64,000 nt of DNA, taken from positions 2,202,001-2,266,000 of the forward strand of contig NZ_AP021846.1 in NCBI RefSeq assembly GCF_009176705.1. Direction: 5' to 3'. Within the stretch, counting starts at the first letter, position 1. Every line of letters starts with the position of its first letter. The stretch comes from Pseudoalteromonas sp. A25 (GTDB lineage Bacteria > Pseudomonadota > Gammaproteobacteria > Enterobacterales > Alteromonadaceae). Under the pieces are notes generated by a model. It worked only from the letters and a program-made list of their open reading frames with translations, ran no database searches and was not told the origin of the DNA. Positions 9,782 through 20,593 of the stretch are shown one piece after another. A program made the position numbers and the translations under genes.

Positions 9782-10804
9782 TTATTGCGCCTTTGCAAGT
9801 TGTTCCGTTATTTTCTGCCCTTCGCGTAATCGCTGTACCCCTTCTACTACAAGAGTTTCGTGTGCACGAATATCTCCTTGAACTAACACTTGTCCCTCTT
9901 GTCGTTGCACTACTTGCACCTTAGTTTTTTTTGCAACGCCCAACTCTGACAACCACACATAAGGGCCAGTAGGGCCCCACATCAAAGCGGCTTCAGGAAT
10001 ACTTGCGTAACGTTTTCCTAATTGCGTAAGCGCGACTTTAAAGCTCATTCCAGGCAAAAACTGATCATTTTCATTCGATAGTAATGCCCTAACGCGAATG
10101 CTCCTTGTTCTATCATCAATACGAGAATCTATTTGCGCAACCGCCACCTTTACGGACTCTTGTTCATCATGCCAAGGGGTGACACGTACCTCGCTATTGC
10201 TTTTTAGCATAGAGATAGCATGTTCAGGAGCTTTGAAATCAATATATAGCGCCGCTCTATCATCAAGTGAAACTAGCTTGGTTTGATTTGTTACCCAGTC
10301 TCCTTCCTCAATATCGCTGATCCCCACAATGCCAGAAAAGGGTGCGACTACACGGTGGTCTTGCACATCGTTTTTGGCTTGTGCCAAAGCCACTTGAGCC
10401 AGCTCTACTTGCATTTTCGCATCATCTAGCACACTTTGTGTGGTGGCCCCTTTTTTAATACTATCTTGTAATCGGGCAAGCGTACGTTTCGCGTTGCTCA
10501 AATGAATCTTTGCCTGTTGCGCTTTGGCCTGCTCATTTCTATCGTCAAGTTGAAAAAGCACGTCGCCTTTTTTGACCTTATCACCACTTTTAAATCCAAC
10601 ATAAGTGACTCTATCAGCTACCGCAGGATACAAAATAATTGAACGCCTAGCTTCTGACGTACCGACCACGTCAATACGCTCTTTTGTAGCAACAAACTGA
10701 ACGGGCTGAGTGATCACTATCGTCGCACCTCGTTGCTCCTGACTGAACAATTTAACCGACCAAACGGCTAATAAAAAAAATAATATCAATGTATGTAGCT
10801 GCAT
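9782..10804 (-). CDS. RND efflux periplasmic adaptor (membrane fusion protein)
   Basis: This 340-residue adaptor links the adjacent RND permease to an outer-membrane channel. It has a hydrophobic N-terminus (signal/anchor, residues 1-21), then a split lipoyl domain (VTYVGFKSGDKVKKGDVLFQL and HRVVAPFSGIVGISDIEEGD) around an alpha-helical hairpin (about residues 90-145), then beta-barrel and membrane-proximal domains (FLPGMSFKVAL, LVVEGVQRLREGQKI). No lipobox cysteine is evident. GGGA precedes the ATG by 6 nt. The gene is first in the two-gene operon. Confidence 0.92.
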   Translation of the reverse strand: MQLHTLILFFLLAVWSVKLFSQEQRGATIVITQPVQFVATKERIDVVGTSEARRSIILYPAVADRVTYVGFKSGDKVKKGDVLFQLDDRNEQAKAQQAKIHLSNAKRTLARLQDSIKKGATTQSVLDDAKMQVELAQVALAQAKNDVQDHRVVAPFSGIVGISDIEEGDWVTNQTKLVSLDDRAALYIDFKAPEHAISMLKSNSEVRVTPWHDEQESVKVAVAQIDSRIDDRTRSIRVRALLSNENDQFLPGMSFKVALTQLGKRYASIPEAALMWGPTGPYVWLSELGVAKKTKVQVVQRQEGQVLVQGDIRAHETLVVEGVQRLREGQKITEQLAKAQ

Positions 10805-10832
10805 ACGTTTCCCAAAAAATATGACTGACTAA

Positions 10833-10838
10833 ATTATA
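10833..10838 (-). promoter_or_regulatory. Candidate -10 box for the RND operon
   Basis: A consensus TATAAT reads on the minus strand about 29 nt before the adaptor ATG, giving a predicted leader of about 22 nt. No good -35 is visible at 16-18 nt spacing, so activator dependence or chance is possible. Confidence 0.35.
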
Positions 10839-11470
10839 CGTTTAGTAAAGCTCATTTAGATCTATTTAAGCGCCTTTTATAACGTAGCGATAGAACTGAT
10901 AACAATCGGTTTTACATTACTTTACGCTTAAAAACGCAGTCTGTTGTTCATCAGTATTTAGGCATGGAGTAAAAAAATCGCTTGCGAATAACAATAGAGC
11001 TTTAAGTAACATATGAATAATAAAAGTGCTTCAAAAGTGACGGGGCTGCACTGTTTATGGCTGTGCTGTTGCAAACTTGAGATGAATGCACTCGCTATCA
11101 CCGCGAGCATTAAGCGAAAAAAATTAAGCAACAAAGAGTACAACTGAAATAAAACACTAGATTAGTTAGCTTGCTTATTCTTTTTATTGTCACTTAAACA
11201 ACAATTAAAAGTACGAAGGGCGTATAAACGAGACTTTCACAATAAATAGCAGTGGCGGTGTGCCAGCATTGCCATTTTAGTTACACATTAAGTAAGAGTC
11301 TATCTGGATAAGCTTTAAAAGAAACATGCAAAAGTATAATAAATTTGACACGTAACAAACATATTACACAAATGTATAAAGTAAATTAATCTAGCAGTTT
11401 AAAGTTTTGCGATATCTGGTACATTAGAACAAAATGAACATTGCAAGTTTTTGTTAATGTTTTACATTTA
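10839..11470. other. Long AT-rich intergenic region, no gene supported
   Basis: About 630 bp separate the RND operon from the chemoreceptor gene. The longest frames (such as 10958-11143 on the minus strand, TTG start, no ribosome-binding site) look random. I see no long inverted repeats and no tRNA-like sequence. A small regulatory RNA is possible but nothing in the sequence demonstrates one. Confidence 0.5.
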
Positions 11471-11476
11471 TATAAT
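11471..11476 (+). promoter_or_regulatory. Candidate -10 box of the chemoreceptor gene
   Basis: TATAAT lies 22 nt before the GTG start at 11498. A weak TTTTTG sits 17 nt upstream (11448-11453). Transcription from here would begin near 11483, downstream of the ATG at 11441, which supports the GTG at 11498 as the real start. Confidence 0.45.
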
Positions 11477-11497
11477 GTCGAGTGTTGGAGATGTGCC

Positions 11498-13366
11498 GTG
11501 AAGTTCAAACACAAAATTGTTATTGTATCCTCTTTAGTCTTGTTTCTTGCGCTCAGCGTTTTGTCTATTAAACAATACTTTTCCATCAAACAAAACTTAG
11601 AATTACAAGTTAGTCAGAGCGTTAACGAAATAATTCAAGGGATCAGCAACACGGTGACTGCACAAATGCAAGGCAGTATTGATTTAGCCACATTGGCCAC
11701 GTCATTAGTATCCGAAACTGACTCTTTGCAAAGTGCCTACCCTATATTATCCCAACCAAAACTTACAGAGCAGTTCTTGTTGATTGGATATGGTGAAGAA
11801 AGTACAGGTAAATATGTTGCCAGTGACCCTTCGTGGAATCCCGGCCCCACTTGGGATCCACGCAAGCGCCCTTGGTATACTGATGCCAAAAATGCAGGGA
11901 AGTTAATTGTTACCGCTCCCTACGCCGACTCTGTAAGCAAAGAAATTGTTGTTTCAGTCGGTACCCCTGTCACCAAGCAGGGTCGCTTTCATGGGGCATT
12001 ATTTTATGATGTGAGTTTGGCTAAGCTGGGTGATATGATCAATTCGTTCAATTTGTTTGATGCTGGCTTTGCTTTCATGGTAAGCACAGATGGCACCATT
12101 ATCTCTCACCCAGATGTAAGTTTAAACGGCGACAAGGCAAGTAAATTTTTGGGCGATGCCTCATTCAGTCAAGACCTTCAGTATATCGAATTAAATAACA
12201 CTGAATATCTTATCGATTTTCAAAAGGTTGATGGTTTTGATTGGCTAGTGGGTGTGGCACTTAAAAAAGATAAAGTGTTTGCAGCTGTGACAGAAGTGAC
12301 GCAGGACTCTATTTTGTTCACAACGATATTTGTGATCATGAGTATCGTTGTACTTTCTTTTGTAATCAATCTATTGCTCAAGCCACTGTCGGACATTAAC
12401 AACGCTATGGCTAATATTGCAAAAGGCAATGCCGATTTAACGGTTAGGCTAAATACAAACAGTGATCCAGAGTTTGCTTCTTTAGCTGAAAACTTTAATT
12501 TGTTTACTGCGCGTCTGCAGCAACTTATTGCTGACATTCAAGTGCTCGGTCACGAAATACTCGAAGATGCAAAACAGACTTCTTCTGGTGCCAATCAGTC
12601 AAGCAACGCCATTTCACGGCAATTAGAGTCACTCACGTCTCTTACTGCAGCAACAGAGCACATGTCAGAAACAGAACAACGAGTCGCCAACTCTGCACAA
12701 GAAGCAGCTGAAGCGATTCAAAATACCGATACCGCGGCTGTTGAAGGGCAAAAAATTGTTGCGCAAACAACGGATACTATTGCCCATTTGTCAGAGCAAA
12801 TATCAACCGCAGTGGATGTTGTTAACGACTTAGAAGTCTCAACCAGTGGCATTGAACAAATACTGTCTGTTATCAATGGTATTGCAGAGCAAACCAATTT
12901 ACTTGCGCTTAACGCCGCAATAGAAGCCGCACGTGCAGGTGAGTCTGGCCGAGGGTTTGCTGTTGTTGCTGATGAGGTACGGACGCTTGCCCAACGCACT
13001 CAAGAGGCAACAACCGAAATTAAAACTATGATTGATCAATTACAAGCTGGTGCAATAAATGCTGTACAAGTCATGAAGCAAAGCCAAAGTGTTGTTGAAA
13101 AAACGGTGGGCAAAGCCGACGAAACAAGTGATTCTCTGCAAGCAATACGCACAGCTATTGAACATATTGTGCAACTCAACTTACAAATTGCAGATATGCT
13201 CAACGAACAAAGGCAAGTTGTTAGTGAAGTAAATACCAACGCAATGGAGATCAGAAACATCTCCGATATGGTCTTCAATGAAGCGAAGACTGTAGACTAC
13301 ACAATGAAAAGCCAAGTAGAGAAAATTGCTGAGCAAGAGAGCATGCTGGAGCAATTTAAAGTTTAA
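11498..13366 (+). CDS. Methyl-accepting chemotaxis protein with dCache_1 domain, predicted amino-acid sensor
   Basis: The 622-residue transmembrane chemoreceptor has a first membrane helix (about residues 7-26), a periplasmic dCache_1 domain (about 30-270), a second membrane helix (about 272-295), HAMP, and a cytoplasmic signalling hairpin with the conserved tip [19 protein letters not shown]. The sensor reads WDPRKRPWY at W119-Y127, then Y142, D144 and D171. These line up at constant spacing with the amino-acid-contacting residues of P. aeruginosa PctA (Y121, R126, W128, Y129, Y144, D146, D173, from memory), except that Y121 is Trp here. I chose GTG at 11498 because GGAG lies 7-8 nt upstream, a -10 box lies before it, and it starts a normal [12 protein letters not shown] membrane anchor; an upstream ATG at 11441 adds 19 unlikely residues. 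No other chemotaxis gene is adjacent. Confidence 0.93.
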   Translation: MKFKHKIVIVSSLVLFLALSVLSIKQYFSIKQNLELQVSQSVNEIIQGISNTVTAQMQGSIDLATLATSLVSETDSLQSAYPILSQPKLTEQFLLIGYGEESTGKYVASDPSWNPGPTWDPRKRPWYTDAKNAGKLIVTAPYADSVSKEIVVSVGTPVTKQGRFHGALFYDVSLAKLGDMINSFNLFDAGFAFMVSTDGTIISHPDVSLNGDKASKFLGDASFSQDLQYIELNNTEYLIDFQKVDGFDWLVGVALKKDKVFAAVTEVTQDSILFTTIFVIMSIVVLSFVINLLLKPLSDINNAMANIAKGNADLTVRLNTNSDPEFASLAENFNLFTARLQQLIADIQVLGHEILEDAKQTSSGANQSSNAISRQLESLTSLTAATEHMSETEQRVANSAQEAAEAIQNTDTAAVEGQKIVAQTTDTIAHLSEQISTAVDVVNDLEVSTSGIEQILSVINGIAEQTNLLALNAAIEAARAGESGRGFAVVADEVRTLAQRTQEATTEIKTMIDQLQAGAINAVQVMKQSQSVVEKTVGKADETSDSLQAIRTAIEHIVQLNLQIADMLNEQRQVVSEVNTNAMEIRNISDMVFNEAKTVDYTMKSQVEKIAEQESMLEQFKV

Positions 13367-13619
13367 CAATAAACGTGGTCAGGTTTGAGCCTCACATAAT
13401 AGTCGGGCCTGACCATTAAGAGTAAAAAACACAGAACGGCCGATAATTAATTAAAATGGCTTGAGAACGATGCGCATAGTGACACTGAGTAGACACACTT
13501 TTGTTTAGATAAGCATTCTAAATGTTACTAATGTCTTCAGCCATAAATGCTTTGTATAAGAGTTAAAAGTTATAAAATATGCAGTAAGTCTTTGACAACA
13601 ATTTTTTGCGAAAGAGCTT

Positions 13620-16600
13620 ATGAATAAATACTTGATTATTACAATGCTATTATTCACCACCATTTACCCGAAATGCTCTTTTGGACAGCGCCCCATTTTA
13701 GCTAATGATTATTCAATAAAACAACTGACCGCAGAAGATGGTTTTGTCTCATCAGAAATATACTCCATCGTTCAAGATAAACAAGGGTTACTATGGTTCG
13801 GTACTGCAGAGAATGGAGTCATGCGGTATGACGGGCGCAAAGTAACCTTGTTTGAATTTGACAGCATGAGTGATAATGCTCTGTCTCATAATGACGCTGG
13901 CAACCTTATGCTTGATCATCATGGTCACGTGTGGATTGGAACTTGGGGCGGTGGCGCAAACCGCTATAACCCTAAGACAGGAAAGTTTGAGAGCTTTCTT
14001 CATGACCCTAAGCACCCTGACTCAATTTCCGCAAACAGAATACAATCGTTGCATCATGATCAAGAAGGCATCATTTGGCTCGGCTCTTACGACCAAGGTT
14101 TAAACCGCTACCTAGGTGATGGCCGATTTGCTCATATCAAACAAAAAGATCATGACAATACTGGGCTAACCCACAACCGAGTCTGGGATATAGAAGACTA
14201 TGACAAGCACGCTATTTGGGTTGCAACTAGTTATGGCTTAAACCTCTACAACAAGAAGACCAATACTTTCGAATACTATTTTCCAGACCACACTAATAAT
14301 ACCCCTACAGGTGCCAATGAGATTAGACATATTTTGAAAAGCAGTAATGGTAAACTGTATATTGGTACACAAAAAGGCCCTTTTCTTTTTAATTTTCAAA
14401 CCAAAGAGTTTACACCGATTGGCCTACACAATGGAGAACACTTAGGTCAAGTTAACTCGATGATAGAAGATAGTGATGGCTTTATCTGGTACGTGACCAG
14501 TAACGGTGTATATAGACAATCTCTAGACCATTCAGAAATTAGACAATTAAATCTTGAACATAACAATGGCTTGCGAATTATCTTTGAAGACAACGCTAAG
14601 ACACTTTGGATCACCAACGAAGTTCACGGTATCTATAAACTTGTACGACATAGAAAATTTAAATCACTCCAGCAAGCTGAACTAAGTGCACCAAATGGGA
14701 TCTTGCCCGATAAAAGCGGCAATATTTTAATTGCTAACTCTAAGTCTGAGATTTTTAAGTGGCACATTTCAGAACAAACATTAACTCAACTATCTAATGC
14801 AATTTTTAATGAAGCAAACGGCTTTGACAACAATCGTCTATTAGAGCGGCCCGTCTTATTTTTGGCTAATGACAATAGTTTATGGGTTGCCCAAGATGAA
14901 GGGCTAGCCAAATTTAACCTTACCAGCAATATCGCAACGTTAATTAAATACCCGACAGATGATCCAAGTCATAAAGAGTTTCGAGAGATAAGAGCATTAA
15001 ACCAAGATAAAGATGGCCGAATTTGGATTGGCACATACAAAAACGGCGTCTATGTATATGAACCTCGTCAACATAAATTCACTCACTTAAGCACCAAACA
15101 TGGTTTATCCCACCCTGAGGTACTCGACATTTATAAAGATCAAGACAATAACATGTGGGTCGGCACCGGGGATGGAGTTAATATTTGGCAACAAGACAAG
15201 CAGCAATTTTTATCTTTGAGAAACAACCCATACGAATCTGGTAGCCTTTTAGGCAGCATAGTTCAGGATATTCATCAATCACAAGATGGTAAAATATGGA
15301 TAGCTACACAAAAAGGACTTAATTTATATCAGCGTAAATCGCAAAGTTTTTTGCACTTTAACGAGCAGCAAGGACTACCAACAAATCTAATTCGCGCAAT
15401 TTCGGATGATAGTGAAGGCTACCTTTGGCTTACCACAAATAAAGGCATTTCTAGATTTTCTCCGTTTGGTAAAACCGTAAAAAATTTCGATAGTCAAGAC
15501 GGCTTATTGGGCATAAATTACTATCCTAGCAGCTTGGTTAAGGGGACCAACAAAACACTGTTTACGAGCAGCCCAAGGGGTGTCGAGTATTTTAGTACCG
15601 ACTCACTATACAGCAACTCAATTAGCCCTAACCTCCTCCTCACAGGGTTTAATATAATGGGGCAACCTGTCACTCTCGACGTTCCCCACTCCTATGTCAC
15701 AGACCTTGAACTATCTTACCTAGACTATGTGTTCTCTCTTGAATTTTCTGTCCTTGATTTTGTCTCTCCTCAAAAAAATCAATATGCATACAAACTTGAA
15801 GGTTACGACAAAAACTGGATCGAAATTGGCAACCGTAATGTTGCAACGTTTACTAATTTGGACGGCGGGTCTTACCGATTCTTAGTAAAAGCAACAAATA
15901 GCAACGGTGAATGGGGCGATAAACTACTAACGGTAAATCTGCATGTAGCTCCCCCTTTTTGGCAAACTTGGTGGGCATACATCTTTTATATGTTGCTCAT
16001 AAGCGCTATCGTGGTAATGGTTATTTACCTAAGAACTCGATTGCAACGATTGGAGATCACTCGACAGAAACAATTTGTAGCACAGCTCGAAGAGCAAGTT
16101 TCAGAAAAAACAGCCTCATTAGCAGAACAAGCAGAAGACTTAGCAGTGGCACTAGTAAAAGCTGAAGAGGCAACGCAGCTCAAGTCAGACTTTTTAGCCA
16201 ATATGAGCCACGAAATTAGAACACCAATGAATGGCGTAATCGGTATGCTTGAGCTTCTAAAATCTGGCCAACTTAGTGCCGAACAAAAGCATGCGATTGA
16301 AATAGCCGCTACCAGTGCAACTTCACTGCTTACTCTGATCAACGATATTTTAGATTTTTCTAAAATAGAAGCCGATAAACTAGAATTAGAACACATTGAG
16401 TTCGACTTTATCGAGCTAATAGAAATATTAACTGAATCAATGGCATTAACAGCACAAAGCAAAGGTATAGAAATTGTGCTGAACCTGACTAACGTACACA
16501 CACCGCTTCTGTGTTCAGACCCTAATCGGATCAGACAAATACTCAGTAACATTTTAAGTAACGCTATCAAATTTACTGAACAAGGCAATGTTACTATCGT

Positions 16601-17756
16601 TGCTAAACTCGAACCAGCTGCCAATGAGAGCCGTTATGTTCTAAGTTGCGAAATTTCTGATACAGGTATTGGCATCCCAAGCGCCAAGCTTGCCTCACTT
16701 TTTGATTCATTTAGCCAGGTTGACGCATCTACTACGCGCAAGTATGGCGGTACTGGATTGGGTCTGAGCATAACCAAACGCTTGTGCCAAATGCTCAATG
16801 GCGATGTCTACGTGGTGAGCGAGGAAGGGGTTGGTAGTACCTTTACCGTAACTTGTGAAGTTTCTTTAGTCGGCCCTCAGAGGTTATATCAGCTGAGTGA
16901 ACTTAAATTACATGTACTTATTGCTGACAGTAACAATACATCACGTTGTGCACTTAAGGCACAGTTGGAATGTTGGGGAATTGTTGTCACGCAAGCCTGC
17001 GACTCTAGCACTTTGTTTGAGCTAATTGAACAACACAAAAATAATCACTCGCCTTTTGATTTAGTACTGTGTGATATCAACTTACTGAATCCTAAAAACA
17101 GCTCTTTTCCTGAGGGCATGCAAAGTAACACGCACTTTTTAAACACCCAATGTATCACCATGACTCAATTTGCCCACTACTATCAGCACGCACATGAGCA
17201 AAAAACTAGTAATGATGAGTTTATTTGCAAGCCAATTACGCAAACGTCGCTTTTGAATGTATTGTCAATAATTGACACCGACGCCAAACTGCTTATCCAG
17301 CAACAACGAAATTCAAAGCATTCATTGCTAAACCAACCTTCTGAAATATCTCGTCCTAAGTGGGCGGACAATATTCGCGTATTGCTCGTTGAAGATAACA
17401 AGGTAAATCAGCTGGTTGCTTTGAAAGTGCTACAAAACATCGGTCTTGAGGTTGCAGTCGCAGAAAATGGCATGCAGGCGCTCGAGCTAATCAAGGCATC
17501 TGTGGAAACGACGCCATTTGGCGCTATCCTGATGGACTGCCAGATGCCACTTATGGATGGCTATCAAGCAACGAAGAATATCCGCAACGGCAGCTGCGGT
17601 GCTGTGATGACATCAATTCCTATTATTGCAATGACAGCAAATGCTATGCAAGGAGATAAACAAAAGTGTCTTGACGCAGGAATGGATGACTACATCACTA
17701 AACCAATCGTTGCACAGACTGTTGTTGAAAAATTAGCCCTGTGGCTAACAAAATGA
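13620..17756 (+). CDS. Hybrid histidine kinase: periplasmic beta-propeller, kinase core, two receiver domains
   Basis: The 1378-residue one-gene phosphorelay sensor has a signal peptide (about 1-22) and about fourteen Reg_prop/two-component propeller repeats (motifs such as [45 protein letters not shown]). A Y_Y_Y domain (about 690-775) and a membrane helix near 783-803 follow. Next come a coiled coil, HisKA with phospho-acceptor H864 ([15 protein letters not shown]) and HATPase (N-box [24 protein letters not shown]). The first receiver is divergent (D1152; acid pocket reduced to ADSN; lysine in ICKPIT); the second is canonical (VEDN, D1306 in [15 protein letters not shown]). There is no DNA-binding domain, so output must go through an Hpt or regulator elsewhere. 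Such propeller sensors often detect carbohydrates in Bacteroidetes (family knowledge), but no polysaccharide genes are near. Confidence 0.92.
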   Translation: MNKYLIITMLLFTTIYPKCSFGQRPILANDYSIKQLTAEDGFVSSEIYSIVQDKQGLLWFGTAENGVMRYDGRKVTLFEFDSMSDNALSHNDAGNLMLDHHGHVWIGTWGGGANRYNPKTGKFESFLHDPKHPDSISANRIQSLHHDQEGIIWLGSYDQGLNRYLGDGRFAHIKQKDHDNTGLTHNRVWDIEDYDKHAIWVATSYGLNLYNKKTNTFEYYFPDHTNNTPTGANEIRHILKSSNGKLYIGTQKGPFLFNFQTKEFTPIGLHNGEHLGQVNSMIEDSDGFIWYVTSNGVYRQSLDHSEIRQLNLEHNNGLRIIFEDNAKTLWITNEVHGIYKLVRHRKFKSLQQAELSAPNGILPDKSGNILIANSKSEIFKWHISEQTLTQLSNAIFNEANGFDNNRLLERPVLFLANDNSLWVAQDEGLAKFNLTSNIATLIKYPTDDPSHKEFREIRALNQDKDGRIWIGTYKNGVYVYEPRQHKFTHLSTKHGLSHPEVLDIYKDQDNNMWVGTGDGVNIWQQDKQQFLSLRNNPYESGSLLGSIVQDIHQSQDGKIWIATQKGLNLYQRKSQSFLHFNEQQGLPTNLIRAISDDSEGYLWLTTNKGISRFSPFGKTVKNFDSQDGLLGINYYPSSLVKGTNKTLFTSSPRGVEYFSTDSLYSNSISPNLLLTGFNIMGQPVTLDVPHSYVTDLELSYLDYVFSLEFSVLDFVSPQKNQYAYKLEGYDKNWIEIGNRNVATFTNLDGGSYRFLVKATNSNGEWGDKLLTVNLHVAPPFWQTWWAYIFYMLLISAIVVMVIYLRTRLQRLEITRQKQFVAQLEEQVSEKTASLAEQAEDLAVALVKAEEATQLKSDFLANMSHEIRTPMNGVIGMLELLKSGQLSAEQKHAIEIAATSATSLLTLINDILDFSKIEADKLELEHIEFDFIELIEILTESMALTAQSKGIEIVLNLTNVHTPLLCSDPNRIRQILSNILSNAIKFTEQGNVTIVAKLEPAANESRYVLSCEISDTGIGIPSAKLASLFDSFSQVDASTTRKYGGTGLGLSITKRLCQMLNGDVYVVSEEGVGSTFTVTCEVSLVGPQRLYQLSELKLHVLIADSNNTSRCALKAQLECWGIVVTQACDSSTLFELIEQHKNNHSPFDLVLCDINLLNPKNSSFPEGMQSNTHFLNTQCITMTQFAHYYQHAHEQKTSNDEFICKPITQTSLLNVLSIIDTDAKLLIQQQRNSKHSLLNQPSEISRPKWADNIRVLLVEDNKVNQLVALKVLQNIGLEVAVAENGMQALELIKASVETTPFGAILMDCQMPLMDGYQATKNIRNGSCGAVMTSIPIIAMTANAMQGDKQKCLDAGMDDYITKPIVAQTVVEKLALWLTK

Positions 17757-17807
17757 CCGAACTAAAAAACTCGCCAACTATTGTATAAACCTTGTAGTTA
17801 GTAATTA

Positions 17808-18405
17808 TTATGGTAAATACAAATCTGTACAGTCTCCTAATAATGTTTTCCCGCAATACCTTGAAGCACATCGCGTGATAGACCCTTTCAACAACTTCTC
17901 TTTCCTGCTCCAATAAGTGACTAAACTCAAGGTTTGGCAACGCCTGTTGCAAAGTGTTTTTAGTTTGCATGGTATCAATACAGTCCCGCCGCCGTAACTA
18001 AGTTGTTTAGGGATACAAGATTCCGTTAAAAACACACCACCACTTAACAACCCTCTCTGTGCATGTTGGGACACCAATTTTTGTATTGATGATGATAAAG
18101 GGCTAAATATTGCAATGATGCCATGCCATTGATTTTCAAAGAACTCGAACTCGGCCAAATCAGAGTGCACTCAATTGACACACCATGAAGTCTTGCAAGT
18201 TTGTGTGCCTTTTCTAAACCGACTGCTGAGCTATCAACCCTTGTAACTTTATAGCCAACCGAGCAAGACATACAGCATTACGGCCCTCTCCCTTCGCTAG
18301 GCTGAGTATTCTTCCTTCAGGTAGTGACTGGACCTTATCTTTTAAAAAGTCATTGGGGCGTGTTCCAAAAACATACGGCTTTGAGTTGTACCTTTCATCC
18401 CACAT
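17808..18405 (-). pseudogene. SAM-dependent methyltransferase pseudogene with at least three frameshifts
   Basis: Read from 18405 leftwards, four successive frames give consecutive parts of one class I methyltransferase. They are MWDERYNSKPYVFGTRPNDF...EGRNAVCLARL; then GYKVTRVDSSAVGLEKAHKLA; then SDLAEFEFFENQWHGIIAIF...SYGGGT; then MQTKNTLQQALPNLEFSHLL...VYHA. The breaks fall near 18258 (restoring one G in the GG before CTATAAAG repairs the frame), near 18155 and near 17975. The intact family is about 200 residues, TehB-like, with SAM motif I normally xxxExGxGxN; here it reads LAKGEGRN. An AGGAG ribosome-binding site 6 nt before the ATG at 18405 survives. The 3' end is uncertain because further decay is possible. 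It is convergent with the hybrid kinase. Confidence 0.85.
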
Positions 18406-18500
18406 AAATAACTCCTCTTGGCTGCTACTTCATAACTGTGCGACCACGCTACAACTTTAAGATAACTTTAAGTAAAGGACATGTGTTACGGATATTGGAT

Positions 18501-18675
18501 AGGTGGCAAAACGCTCAAAATTTACCGGCATCTACACTGCGATACTAAGAAGAAAGCGGATTGATAAAGTCTATTGGCCTAAGTGGTATAAAAAGAGTCT
18601 TTGCCCCTCAGCTGACCATTTTGAGCGTCCTAAATTCCTAAATATACAAATTTAGAGCTTGCCGCTTTGCCACTT
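18501..18675. repeat. Structured intergenic sequence with long-range inverted repeats
   Basis: A continuous 21-nt left arm (18501-18521, AGGTGGCAAA then ACGCTCAAAAT) is matched in inverted orientation by two separated right arms: ATTTTGAGCGT (18618-18628, 11 of 11) and TTTGCCACTT (18666-18675, 9 of 10). The 37 nt between the right arms contain a small hairpin CTAAATT...AATTTAG (18630-18655). No coding frame is evident. It could be a decayed repeat with a secondary insertion, or a structured RNA. It lies between the pseudogene and the membrane-protein gene at 18683. Confidence 0.45.
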
Positions 18676-18682
18676 AGCGAAT

Positions 18683-19072
18683 TTATTTCAAACGTGTCAG
18701 AATGAAATCAACACTCACAACACAGCATGCAAGCAGCAAAGATAGTCCGCTGAGCACCATAATGGGTTCATTAAATAGCCCCTGATACATCACAAAACCC
18801 AATACAGCGCATCCAAGCTGAGACACGACAATATGGAATAAAGAAATCTCTGGATATTTCAGGGCACTAACCGACATAACCAACAAAGAAAACAAACCCA
18901 CTATAGCGAAAACAAGACTTAAAACAGCTGCAATACTTAAGTCTAAATCGCGAAGAAAAACCCATATGCTCACTAAGCTTATGCCAAACCAAACAAAGGC
19001 TGCGGGCCAGGTTAAGAGACGTAATACATACTTAATCAAAGTCACTTTCATACTTATGAAGTTAGCTGTCAT
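18683..19072 (-). CDS. Small four-helix membrane protein, unknown function
   Basis: I do not recognise this 129-residue protein. It shows four hydrophobic segments (about residues 17-41, 46-69, 77-96 and 102-124) with short loops and almost no charged residues inside, so it is an integral inner-membrane protein. Its ATG overlaps the stop of the PhzF-like gene (ATGA), indicating translational coupling and cotranscription with phzF-like, upp and the nitroreductase gene. An alternative internal Met at residue 8 is possible, but the overlap favours the first. Confidence 0.7.
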   Translation of the reverse strand: MTANFISMKVTLIKYVLRLLTWPAAFVWFGISLVSIWVFLRDLDLSIAAVLSLVFAIVGLFSLLVMSVSALKYPEISLFHIVVSQLGCAVLGFVMYQGLFNEPIMVLSGLSLLLACCVVSVDFILTRLK

Positions 19073-19917
19073 TCAGGAGTAAAAGAACCCACTTTGGTCA
19101 CATATCCGCTGACAATCACATCTGCTATATGATCTTCATTGCAAACAAGCTCAACGTCTATTTCACTTGGTCTATCAACAAAGCGGCCTTGCTTAATCGT
19201 TACCTTTTTACTGGTTGTTAAACCGTGTTCAAATAAATACACCGCAACAGGCCCTGCTGCACTGCCCGTAGCAATGTCCTCAACAGAGCCTCGGTTATCC
19301 CACGTTCGACCTTCAAAATTATTAATATCAATTAGATATAAAAATTTCGCATGGTACTTCTCGAGCATAGTTTCAAGCTCTGTTGTTTTAAATACCACTT
19401 TACTCAAACCATGTTCAATGGGCACAACCAAATAAGGCAGTCCTGTGCTTATCACTTGCGCAGGATAATCATGGGGTTGTAGCTGGCCAATACCGAGTGC
19501 TTCATAAAACGGCTCCGCCTGTGCTGAGCTTAGGGTCGTAATAAGTTTAGGCACGCCTTGGTGCATTGACGCTTTGAAGTACTTGCCTTCCCAAACACTC
19601 GAAAGCTCTACCACCGTGTGATTTAGTGCAATAGACCAATGGCATTGCCCATCTTTTTTACCAATACTTTCATGCAGATGATAAGCAAGCCCCAGTAGAG
19701 GGTGCCCTGCAAAATCAAGCTCTTCTTCCATGGTAAAAATATGGGCTCGATATGGTTTACTTTGCATATCCACAAATATAGATTCAAATTGACGCATCTC
19801 TCGCGTCCAGGCTTGCATCTGCTTAGTGCTAAGAGCTTCATAATCATAAAAAATGGTTAAACCATTGCCTTGCAATTTATGCTTACTAAACACATCAACT
19901 AACTTACATTGCATCAT
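19069..19917 (-). CDS. PhzF-family isomerase/epimerase-like protein
   Basis: The 282-residue protein has the PhzF two-domain barrel signatures: an N-terminal VDVFSKHKLQGNGLTIFYD, the FAGHPLLGLAYHL motif near residue 60, and a C-terminal VEDIATGSAAGPVAVYLFEHG motif. PhzF itself isomerises a phenazine precursor; most chromosomal homologues have unknown substrates, and no phenazine genes are present. The usual active-site Glu of the TEMELPFAGHP motif appears as the E-E-E-L-D-F-A-G-H-P variant (glutamates near residues 55-58). It lies 35 nt downstream of upp and is coupled to the small membrane protein. Confidence 0.82.
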   Translation of the reverse strand: MMQCKLVDVFSKHKLQGNGLTIFYDYEALSTKQMQAWTREMRQFESIFVDMQSKPYRAHIFTMEEELDFAGHPLLGLAYHLHESIGKKDGQCHWSIALNHTVVELSSVWEGKYFKASMHQGVPKLITTLSSAQAEPFYEALGIGQLQPHDYPAQVISTGLPYLVVPIEHGLSKVVFKTTELETMLEKYHAKFLYLIDINNFEGRTWDNRGSVEDIATGSAAGPVAVYLFEHGLTTSKKVTIKQGRFVDRPSEIDVELVCNEDHIADVIVSGYVTKVGSFTPE

Positions 19918-19952
19918 TTAGTATCTCTATCCATAGCCGTGCCATACGTAAA

Positions 19953-20582
19953 TTAAACTGTACCAAAAATTTTATCTCCAGCGTCACCCAAGCCTGGCAC
20001 AATATAACCATGCTCATTTAAATGACTATCCAGCGCCGCCGTATAAATCTCAATATCTGGATGTGCATCTAAAGTTGCTTTAACCCCTTCTGGTGCTGCC
20101 ACCAAAACGATTGCTTTAATATGTGTACAGCCAGCACTTTTTAGCATGTCAATGGTCGCGATCATAGAGCCGCCTGTTGCCAGCATTGGGTCAATCACCA
20201 AACTTAATCGCTGCTCTATTTTACCTACTAGTTTTTCAAAATATGGTACTGGCTCAAGCGTTTCTTCGTTTCTTTGTAATCCCACAACACTCACTTTTGC
20301 GGAAGGGATCAGCTCCATCACCCCATCCATCATGCCCAAACCTGCACGTAAGATAGGCACTACCGTGATTTTTTTACCCTGCAGTTTGTTTACCTCTAAC
20401 TCGTCACCTTGCCAGCCCTTTATATTATTGGCTTGCAATGGTAAATCTTTGGTGGCTTCATAGGTAAGTAAGGTGCCAATTTCGCTGACTAGCTCTCGAA
20501 AACTCTTAGTGCTAATCCCGTACTCTCGTAGTAGCGCTAATTTATGTTGCACCAACGGATGTTCAATAACATGAAGTGACAT
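19953..20582 (-). CDS. upp: Uracil phosphoribosyltransferase
   Basis: It salvages uracil to UMP with PRPP in the cytoplasm. At 209 residues it has the family's normal length. Markers are the N-terminal [15 protein letters not shown], the [13 protein letters not shown] loop, the PRPP-binding segment [12 protein letters not shown], and the C-terminal uracil-binding [16 protein letters not shown]. No uraA permease follows; instead it sits 11 nt after a nitroreductase gene and 35 nt before the PhzF-like gene, apparently in one transcript. Confidence 0.96.
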   Translation of the reverse strand: MSLHVIEHPLVQHKLALLREYGISTKSFRELVSEIGTLLTYEATKDLPLQANNIKGWQGDELEVNKLQGKKITVVPILRAGLGMMDGVMELIPSAKVSVVGLQRNEETLEPVPYFEKLVGKIEQRLSLVIDPMLATGGSMIATIDMLKSAGCTHIKAIVLVAAPEGVKATLDAHPDIEIYTAALDSHLNEHGYIVPGLGDAGDKIFGTV

Positions 20583-20593
20583 AGCGGTTACCC

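Noticed and set aside
10958..11143. Minus-strand frame of 61 codons in the long gap before the chemoreceptor gene
   Set aside because: It starts at TTG with no ribosome-binding site, has no coding-like pattern I recognise, and lies in AT-rich intergenic DNA.
11398..11414. FliA (sigma-28) promoter for the chemoreceptor, from TAAAGTTT followed by GCGATA
   Set aside because: The two halves are adjacent instead of separated by about 11 bases, so the match is not a functional promoter form.
11441..11497. Upstream ATG as chemoreceptor start
   Set aside because: It precedes the best -10 box, lacks a ribosome-binding site, and adds 19 residues before a normal membrane anchor.
13367..13430. Terminator of the chemoreceptor gene (TGGTCAGG / CCTGACCA)
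   Set aside because: The stem is 8 bp but the loop is about 26 nt and there is no T tract.
19069..19917. Phenazine biosynthesis locus
   Set aside because: PhzF homologues are common without phenazine genes; no phzA-E or phzG-like gene is nearby apart from a generic nitroreductase.
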